Positions 57,256 to 64,000 of a stretch of 64,000 nucleotides of DNA are shown here, one piece after another (position 1 is the first letter of the stretch; each line of letters starts with the position of its first letter). The DNA is from Marinobacterium halophilum (lineage in GTDB: Bacteria; Pseudomonadota; Gammaproteobacteria; Pseudomonadales; Balneatricaceae): NCBI RefSeq assembly GCF_003014615.1, contig NZ_PYGI01000011.1, forward strand, positions 1-64,000. Direction: 5' to 3'. The notes below the pieces were generated by a model. It did no database searches and was not told where the DNA came from. It was given only the letters and a program-made list of their open reading frames with translations. The position numbers and the translations under genes were made by a program.

Positions 57256-59655
57256 ATGCGTGCCCTGATGTCCTTAACACCACTGATCGCCATACTCGCT
57301 GGTCTCCATGCTGCATCCGTCTCCGCCAACCACCCTCCATCCGTGACCGCTGCCACACCTTGTCGCGACAACTCTACTGATACGGCCTGCCCACAGGTGC
57401 TGCCCGCTATTAAGGTCAGAGGTCAAGCATTGCCTGCAGGCCTCCAAGTACTGAATCATGAGCTGATCGAGCAACTTCCCACCGGCGAAGGGAACTTGGC
57501 CGATTTGCTGCGCATCAATCCAGCGGTAGACTTCTCCCGCAGTAGCCGCGGATCAGCTAACAGCGGTGTCATGCGCCCGGAAGAGTTTTCCTTCCACGGT
57601 CAGGCCTACTATCAAAATCTTTTCATGATCGATGGTATTGGGGTCAACAACGACATCAACCCTGCTTCAGGCAACAGCGATTTCGGTACTCCCGGACTGA
57701 CTAGGCCCACAGGTGGCAGCTCACCTCAGGGCTATTATCTCGATGTCGGCTTGCTTGATCAGGTCGAGATCTATGACAGCAACGTGCCGGCCAGTTTTGG
57801 CGGTTTCACCGGCGGGGTGGTCAGCGCCAAAATGAAACGTTACGACGGCGGCGATTTTGTTGACCTGCGCTACGGTATTCAGCGTGATGAATGGGAATCC
57901 TTCCATATCGCCCCCCGGGACGTGGATGACTTTGATAATGCCGCCGGTTATGACGCCGAATTTACCCCAATTTACCGCAAAGACAGTTACAGTCTGTCGG
58001 CACAACAGGGCTTGACCGCACGCAGTGGCCTGACTCTGGGGCTGAGCCGCCGTAGTTCCGCCTTCCTGCAAACCACCCCAGACGGAGATCCGGTCTATTT
58101 CAATGACCGCATCGACAACATACACGCTCGCGTTGATACCCAATGGAGTGAGCGACTGGATACGGGGATCAGTCTGCGCTATTCGGAGCGCCACCACGAT
58201 GGCATCACCTCGCCAGTCTATGACGACCCTTATACCAAAGACCACAGCGGCATCGGCTTGGGCGGCAACCTGGAGTATCAATTGGCAGCTGGCCAAACTT
58301 TTACCCTCGACATGGGCCTGGATCGTAACGAAGACACTCTGGACTCAGCCCGTTCAATCTCTGTGATCGACCTGTCCAGTGGTGAAAAATACGGCGGCTT
58401 CGGCGATATCGATCAGCACCAGACCCGCCTGAGCCTGGCCCCCAAGCTGGAACTGAGGCCCGTACACAACGGTAACCTTGAACACCGTATCACCCTCGGC
58501 GGTGAACTGCGTTATGTGGATGCACGCTACAGTCGACCGGAAAATGTGGACAACTATTTTTATCTGGCCTCCGGAAGCCTGTCACGTCATAGCCGCTACG
58601 CCCGAGGCGATGTCGCCGTGAACTACCTGAGCCAAGCGCTGTATGTGGATGATCGCATCCGCTGGCATAATGTCGATCTACGTCTAGGTCTGCGTGCCGA
58701 CTACAACGGCTGGCTGGGCAATCTCGACTTTGCCCCCCGGCTCAGTGCTGATTGGGATCTATTCGGCAACGGCCACACCCGACTGCTGGCCGGTGCCAAC
58801 CGCTACTATGGCCGCAGTTTTCTGCAATATGCCATCAACGATGCCCTTCAGGGTCTGTACACCCAAACGACCTACCGACCCGATGGCACAGTGCTTCGAA
58901 TCAAACAGGGTGTCGACAGCTCTGGCCAACTGGATCTGTCGACACCCTATTCAGACGAGCTAATGCTGGGCTGGGTCCAGCAAGCAGGCCCCTTCAATAG
59001 CACGCTCAAGCTCGTACGACGCGACAGCCATGATGGTGTACGCAAGGTGGACCACAATGATCTGACTTACTACGATAACGGTGGCCTCAGCAACACCACC
59101 AGTATCACTTGGGAACTGGACCACGCCGATCACCCATTGCGCATCGGTAACAGTGCTACCGTGGCACGACTGGCACTGGGCTGGAAAGACAGTACCAGTA
59201 ACAGCCAAGATGATGATGGTTACGAAGGCAAGATCGATACCAATCCGGTTTTCTACCAAGGCCGCCTGATCGACAGCAGCGACCTGCCCGCCTGGGATTA
59301 CAATATTCCGCTCAGCGTTAGTTTGAGTAGCATTACCCAAGTAGCGACCTGGAATCTGACCTGGTCCAATGTCGTCAACCTGCGCAACGGCGGTGTTATC
59401 GCGCGCGACACTCGCGATAACACCGCTGACGGTTACGATATCTATGACGATGTGGCCCTGAACGATCTGGTTACCCTAGACACCAAACTACAATGGAAAC
59501 CCAAACTCTGGTCAGACCACCAGGGTTACCTGATGGTCGAAGTGAGCAATGTGTTCGACGATGTAATCAGCACCAAAACCGGTGACTCACAATATATCAG
59601 TGACCTATACACCCCCGGCCGCAAGGTCTGGCTGGAAATGGGGCTGCGTTTTTAA
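57256..59655 (+). CDS. TonB-dependent outer-membrane receptor
   Basis: A 799-residue protein with a signal peptide ending SVSANHP, a TonB-box-like LPAIKVRG, a plug domain (LLRINPAVDFSRSSRG, FMIDGIGVNND, LDQVEIYDSNVPASFGGFTGGVV) and a 22-strand-type barrel ending in Phe (VWLEMGLRF). No N-terminal signalling domain. The substrate is unknown; Fur control and its neighbours point to iron or an iron chelate. Start at 57256 behind AAAGGAAG. Base composition looks more A/T-rich than in the imelysin genes. Confidence 0.92.
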   Translation: MRALMSLTPLIAILAGLHAASVSANHPPSVTAATPCRDNSTDTACPQVLPAIKVRGQALPAGLQVLNHELIEQLPTGEGNLADLLRINPAVDFSRSSRGSANSGVMRPEEFSFHGQAYYQNLFMIDGIGVNNDINPASGNSDFGTPGLTRPTGGSSPQGYYLDVGLLDQVEIYDSNVPASFGGFTGGVVSAKMKRYDGGDFVDLRYGIQRDEWESFHIAPRDVDDFDNAAGYDAEFTPIYRKDSYSLSAQQGLTARSGLTLGLSRRSSAFLQTTPDGDPVYFNDRIDNIHARVDTQWSERLDTGISLRYSERHHDGITSPVYDDPYTKDHSGIGLGGNLEYQLAAGQTFTLDMGLDRNEDTLDSARSISVIDLSSGEKYGGFGDIDQHQTRLSLAPKLELRPVHNGNLEHRITLGGELRYVDARYSRPENVDNYFYLASGSLSRHSRYARGDVAVNYLSQALYVDDRIRWHNVDLRLGLRADYNGWLGNLDFAPRLSADWDLFGNGHTRLLAGANRYYGRSFLQYAINDALQGLYTQTTYRPDGTVLRIKQGVDSSGQLDLSTPYSDELMLGWVQQAGPFNSTLKLVRRDSHDGVRKVDHNDLTYYDNGGLSNTTSITWELDHADHPLRIGNSATVARLALGWKDSTSNSQDDDGYEGKIDTNPVFYQGRLIDSSDLPAWDYNIPLSVSLSSITQVATWNLTWSNVVNLRNGGVIARDTRDNTADGYDIYDDVALNDLVTLDTKLQWKPKLWSDHQGYLMVEVSNVFDDVISTKTGDSQYISDLYTPGRKVWLEMGLRF

Positions 59656-59696
59656 CCCGACTGCACCCGCGTTAACAGGATGACGAAGCTCGCTTA

Positions 59697-62069
59697 TCAT
59701 GCCTTTGCCTTGGCCAGTTCGCGCAAGCGCTTGACCACCAGCGCATTGATGCTGCGCTGGGTGAAGTGGCCATCGGCCTTGCGCGCCCCGGCGGTACGCC
59801 CCATCAGGAGTTCAAGGCACTCATCGACGCTGCTCACCGCATGAATATGGAAAAGCCCGTCTTCCACGGCTTGCACCACTTCGGCCTTGAGCATCAGATT
59901 GCGGCCGTTGGCCTTGGGAATCACACAGCCCTGCCAACCGGTCAGGCCACGGGTTTTGCACAGATGAAAGAAACCCTCAATCTTCTCGTTGACGCCACCA
60001 ATGGCCTGCACCTCACCGTACTGGTTGATCGAACCAGTGATGGCAAACTGCTGCCGGATGGGAATGTGGGTCAGGGCGGAGATCAGGGTACAGATCTCCG
60101 CCAGTGAAGCACTATCGCCGTCCACATAGCCATAGGACTGCTCCATGGCCAGACTGGCTGACAGGGTCAGCGGGAAATCACCGGCATAGGTATGGCCGAG
60201 AAAACCGGACAGGATCAGTACCCCCTTGGAATGGATCGGCTGACCCAAGGTCACTTCACGCTCGATATCGACGATGCCCTTGTTGCCCGGATGTACGGTG
60301 GCGGTGATCCGGGCCGGGCTGCCGAAGGAAACATCGCCCACCTGCAGCACGGTCAGCCCGTTGGACTTGCCGATCGCCTCGTCATCGGTATCGATCAATA
60401 CCGTTTCGTTGAGGATGCTCTCCAGTATTTTTTGTGACAGCCGTCCGGTACGGCGCTCCTTCGCTTCCAGCGCCAGCTCCACATGCTCGGCGTTGATCTG
60501 AGTATCACCCTGTTCACGGCGACGGAAGTCGGATTCACAGAGGAGATCCACCAGCTCGCCCACGTGGGCGGAAAGCAGATCCTGATCCCCGGCCAGACGC
60601 GAACTGTGCTCTACCAGCCGAGCGACCGCACGACGGGTCAGGGGCGCCAGGCTCTCTTCGGTCGCCAGCGTCTTCATCAGCCGCGCATATTGCCGGATGG
60701 AGTGGGGCGTACGGTGTACATCCTCGTCAAAATCCACCACCACCCGGAACATCTTCTCGAAATCGTGATCCAGCTCCTGCAGCAGGTAATAGGTGTCACG
60801 TTCGCCCACCAGTACCACTTTGACCTTCAGGTTTGCAGGCTGCGGGCTCAAGGTAATGGCGCTGATCCCGGCATATTCACTGACCGGATTTTCGATGCGG
60901 ATCTCATGCGCCTTGAGCGCACGCTTGAGCGCGGCATAGACGAACGGTTGCTCCAGCAGCTTCTCTGCCTCCAGCACCAGGTAGCCGCCATTGGCACGGT
61001 GCAGGGCACCGGAGCGGATCAGGGTGTAGTTGGTGACCATGGAGCCCATTTCGCTGACGTATTCGACTCGGCCGAACAGGTTTTCGTAGCTGGGGTGCGA
61101 CTCGTACACCACCGGCGCGCCCTTGGTCTTGTTGTTGTCGACCAGCAGGTTGAGACCATAACTCTGTTCCAGATACTCGCGGCGTACCACATCGCTTTTC
61201 GCCTCCAGTGCACCGTCTTCGCCGACCAGGTCTCCGGCGTTACGGATCAGGTCAGCTTCGACGTGCTTGAGGTAATCAACGATACCGCCGATATTCGCAT
61301 ACTTGTCGCGTACAGGCTGGATCAGTGGCTCCACCGCCTGACGACCGGTTTCTCGGTCCAGCACCCGCATCTGTTCGGCCGCCTCGCGCCGCCATATCGG
61401 CAAGCCGGTCAAACTGTCATTGAGCATCTCCTCCAGCTCGGCGATATGGGCCTGAAAGGCATCGCGCTCCGCTTCGGGCAATTGGGAGAAAACCGCCTCG
61501 TCCATGGCCTGACCATTGGCCACCGGCGTGAACCCCACGGTAGCGCCGTCACGGTAGACCGCAATGTTGTATTCACGCCCCTTGCGCTCAACACGGTTCA
61601 GCGCGTCGTCGTAGTGGCGGTTGAATTCGCGTTCGATCTGGCTCTTCATGCGCTGGTAGGCCGGGCCTTCGAAGGCTGCGGGCAGCTCGGCCAGAATGGC
61701 ATCGAGCAGGTGGCGGATATCACGCTTGAGCTGCGTCGCCTTGCCCGCCGGCAATTCCAGAACCACGGGATAGCGGTTGTCGTTGAGGTTGTTCAGGTAG
61801 CACCAGTCGCTGGGCTTGTGCTGCTTCTTGGCCGATGTTTTCAGGCTTTCCATGGCGAAGGAGAAACGGCCGGTATGCGGGTTGCCCATTACGAACAGGT
61901 TATAGCCGGGGCGCTGCATGCCGATGCCGAAGGCCATGGCTTCAATGGCACGGTCCTGACCAAAAAATCCGGCAAAGGGTTCCAGAGATTCCGTGGTCTT
62001 GAAGGGCAGGAGTTCCGGGTCGCAGGTACGATAGAGCGCCTCAGGCGCCAATGGCAGGTGCTTGTCCAT
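59697..62069 (-). CDS. Lon-like ATP-dependent protease (LonB/YcbZ type)
   Basis: A 790-residue protein. N-terminal AAA-like part with FFGQDRAIEAMAFGIGMQRPGYNLFVMGNPHTGRFSF, where the Walker A is atypical (NPHTGRFS lacks the GKS/T Lys). A helical insert follows, then NGGYLVLEAEKLLEQP and VVLVGERDTYYLLQ (Walker-B-like region). The C-terminal S16 protease domain has VDGDSASLAEICTLISAL with the catalytic Ser and the Lys in GGVNEKIEGFF. Substrates unknown. Distinct from housekeeping Lon. Confidence 0.88.
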   Translation of the reverse strand: MDKHLPLAPEALYRTCDPELLPFKTTESLEPFAGFFGQDRAIEAMAFGIGMQRPGYNLFVMGNPHTGRFSFAMESLKTSAKKQHKPSDWCYLNNLNDNRYPVVLELPAGKATQLKRDIRHLLDAILAELPAAFEGPAYQRMKSQIEREFNRHYDDALNRVERKGREYNIAVYRDGATVGFTPVANGQAMDEAVFSQLPEAERDAFQAHIAELEEMLNDSLTGLPIWRREAAEQMRVLDRETGRQAVEPLIQPVRDKYANIGGIVDYLKHVEADLIRNAGDLVGEDGALEAKSDVVRREYLEQSYGLNLLVDNNKTKGAPVVYESHPSYENLFGRVEYVSEMGSMVTNYTLIRSGALHRANGGYLVLEAEKLLEQPFVYAALKRALKAHEIRIENPVSEYAGISAITLSPQPANLKVKVVLVGERDTYYLLQELDHDFEKMFRVVVDFDEDVHRTPHSIRQYARLMKTLATEESLAPLTRRAVARLVEHSSRLAGDQDLLSAHVGELVDLLCESDFRRREQGDTQINAEHVELALEAKERRTGRLSQKILESILNETVLIDTDDEAIGKSNGLTVLQVGDVSFGSPARITATVHPGNKGIVDIEREVTLGQPIHSKGVLILSGFLGHTYAGDFPLTLSASLAMEQSYGYVDGDSASLAEICTLISALTHIPIRQQFAITGSINQYGEVQAIGGVNEKIEGFFHLCKTRGLTGWQGCVIPKANGRNLMLKAEVVQAVEDGLFHIHAVSSVDECLELLMGRTAGARKADGHFTQRSINALVVKRLRELAKAKA

Positions 62070-62169
62070 GCGCGTACTCCACTAACAGAGAGATGTCCCT
62101 CTGTTATACCGCCTCGCGTTTGCAGGATGCAAGACGGCCAGTAGAAAACGCGTTCAGATTCAGTGGACT

Positions 62170-62204
62170 AGCCTGACCTGAACACGAATGTCTCAGGCCA
62201 GGCT
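62170..62204. other. Hairpin downstream of aroE
   Basis: An 11-bp stem with one mismatch (62171-62181 with 62193-62203) between aroE and the Lon-like gene, just past the aroE stop. No clear T-run, so its role is uncertain. Confidence 0.35.
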
Positions 62205-62214
62205 GGAAGCTGTT

Positions 62215-63045
62215 TCAGCCCGCCTGCAGGGCTGCGCGCAGATCAGCAATCACCGGTGCGGTATCCGGCCGCACCCCGCGCCAGATGCGGAAGGATTCTG
62301 CAGCCTGCTCGACCAGCATCCCCAGGCCGTCAATGACCCGCCCGGCATTCAGCTCCGCCGCCCAGCGACAGAAGGGCGTCGGCTCGGCCGCATACATCAT
62401 GTCGTAACAGGCGGTTGTCGACCCCACCGTGGCGGCGGGAATTGGCGGCAGTTCACCCTGCAGGCTGGCCGAGGTACCGTTGATGATGACATCAAACGTC
62501 TCGGCAGGAACCTGCTCAAAACCACACGCCTGCACACGGCCATCGTCGGCAAACAGCTCGGCCAGCGTTTCGGCTCGGGCCGGTGTACGGTTGGCAATCA
62601 GGATCGACGCCACGCCGGCGGCCAACAGCGGCTGCAACACGCCACGCACGGCACCACCGGCACCCAGTACCAGTACCCGCGCATTGCTCAACTGTACGCT
62701 GTTGTTATCGGCCAGATCGCGCACCAGCCCGAGTCCATCGGTGTTGTCACCGGCGATACGACCGTCCTCAAGCCGGTACAGGGTGTTCACCGCACCGGCC
62801 AGCTCGGCGCGGTCGCTGCGCCACTGCGCCAGTGCCCAGGCCCGCTCCTTGAACGGCACGGTAATGTTAAGTCCCTTGCCGTCGCCCTGCAGAAAGCACT
62901 GCACCGCCGTCTCGAAGACGGCTTCCTCGATGTGTTCAGCGGTATAGATCAGATCCTGCCCGGTCTGCCCGGCAAAGCGGGCATGGATCTGCGGTGACTT
63001 GCTGTGCGCGATCGGGTTGCCGAACACGGCATAGCGGTCATTCAT
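62215..63045 (-). CDS. aroE: Shikimate dehydrogenase AroE
   Basis: AroE reduces 3-dehydroshikimate with NADPH in the aromatic pathway. The 276-residue protein has AVFGNPIAHSKSPQIHARF (shikimate site), the catalytic Lys in ITVPFKERAW, GDNTDGLGLV, the nucleotide loop VLGAGGAVRGVL and IINGTSASL. Start at 63045; the frame is open further upstream into hemF but the family N-terminus is here. One base separates it from the hemF stop. Confidence 0.96.
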   Translation of the reverse strand: MNDRYAVFGNPIAHSKSPQIHARFAGQTGQDLIYTAEHIEEAVFETAVQCFLQGDGKGLNITVPFKERAWALAQWRSDRAELAGAVNTLYRLEDGRIAGDNTDGLGLVRDLADNNSVQLSNARVLVLGAGGAVRGVLQPLLAAGVASILIANRTPARAETLAELFADDGRVQACGFEQVPAETFDVIINGTSASLQGELPPIPAATVGSTTACYDMMYAAEPTPFCRWAAELNAGRVIDGLGMLVEQAAESFRIWRGVRPDTAPVIADLRAALQAG

Positions 63046-63046
63046 C

Positions 63047-64000
<954 letters not shown>

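Noticed and set aside
60483-62144. 553-codon open frame opposite the Lon-like protease gene
   Set aside because: Shadow of the coding strand; composition and lack of motifs match other antisense frames here.

Overview
The window is a chromosome segment of a free-living, aerobic, Gram-negative gammaproteobacterium. Gene content and order resemble Pseudomonadales/Oceanospirillales. Several blocks follow the order I recall from Pseudomonas aeruginosa: ubiB-hisI-hisE-tatABC; dgcP, dsbA, cytochrome c4, engB, polA, DUF2782, thrB; zur-znuABC; hisBHAF; mutY-yggX; prlC with gamma-carbonic anhydrase; aroE-hemF. They are joined in a different order here. No prophage, insertion sequence, plasmid gene or CRISPR array was seen. 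Most of the window is core genome. The accessory-looking parts are the c-di-GMP genes, the lipoprotein operon near 36-41 kb and the iron-regulated locus at 51-60 kb.

Layout. 1-300: three tandem minus-strand promoters with UP-like AT tracts, firing out of the left edge, probably into an rRNA operon. 0.3-8.3 kb: tatABC, hisE, hisI, ubiB, a DgcP-type diguanylate cyclase, dsbA and cytochrome c4 on the minus strand, then engB on the plus strand. 8.27-8.4 kb: a candidate Spot 42/ErsA-like small RNA between engB and polA. 8.4-18 kb: polA, DUF2782, thrB, uvrD, a TSUP permease, an EAL-HDOD protein and an AIM24-family protein. 18-22 kb: tRNA-Arg(CCG), cytochrome c5, a secreted ATP-dependent DNA ligase (LigE) and a GGDEF-EAL protein. 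22-28.7 kb: hisBHAF, asmA-mutY-yggX and tRNA-Phe. 28.9-35.1 kb: a periplasmic sugar-binding-type protein coupled to a GGDEF-EAL sensor, then a Sel1-like lipoprotein coupled to a dCache-type GGDEF-EAL phosphodiesterase on the other strand.

35.14-35.88 kb has no convincing gene but carries a dense cluster of DnaA-box sequences. 35.9-41.1 kb: a five-gene envelope operon (COG3014-type lipoprotein, YcfL, LpoB, an unrecognised exported protein, a CsgG-like protein). 41.3-46.1 kb: two tRNA-Leu(CAG) genes, znuA and zur-znuCB divergent around a Zur box, and a MATE exporter. 46-51 kb: a PQQ-dehydrogenase-like protein, tag, yheV, prlC and a gamma-carbonic anhydrase. 51-59.7 kb: imelysin, di-haem oxidoreductase, second imelysin, Tat-exported DUF1513 protein, cytochrome c peroxidase homologue and TonB-dependent receptor, with Fur-like boxes before the first and last. 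59.7-64 kb: a Lon-like protease, aroE and hemF.

The genes interlock. TatABC would export the DUF1513 protein. DsbA and cytochromes c4/c5 act in the same periplasm as the haem proteins of the iron locus. Five of about 53 proteins carry GGDEF and/or EAL domains, so c-di-GMP signalling is dense. The best candidates for undescribed biology are the DnaA-box cluster with its downstream LpoB/CsgG operon, the binding-protein/GGDEF-EAL pair, and the extended imelysin/di-haem/TonB locus. All functions are assigned by reading motifs and gene order; no database search was run.
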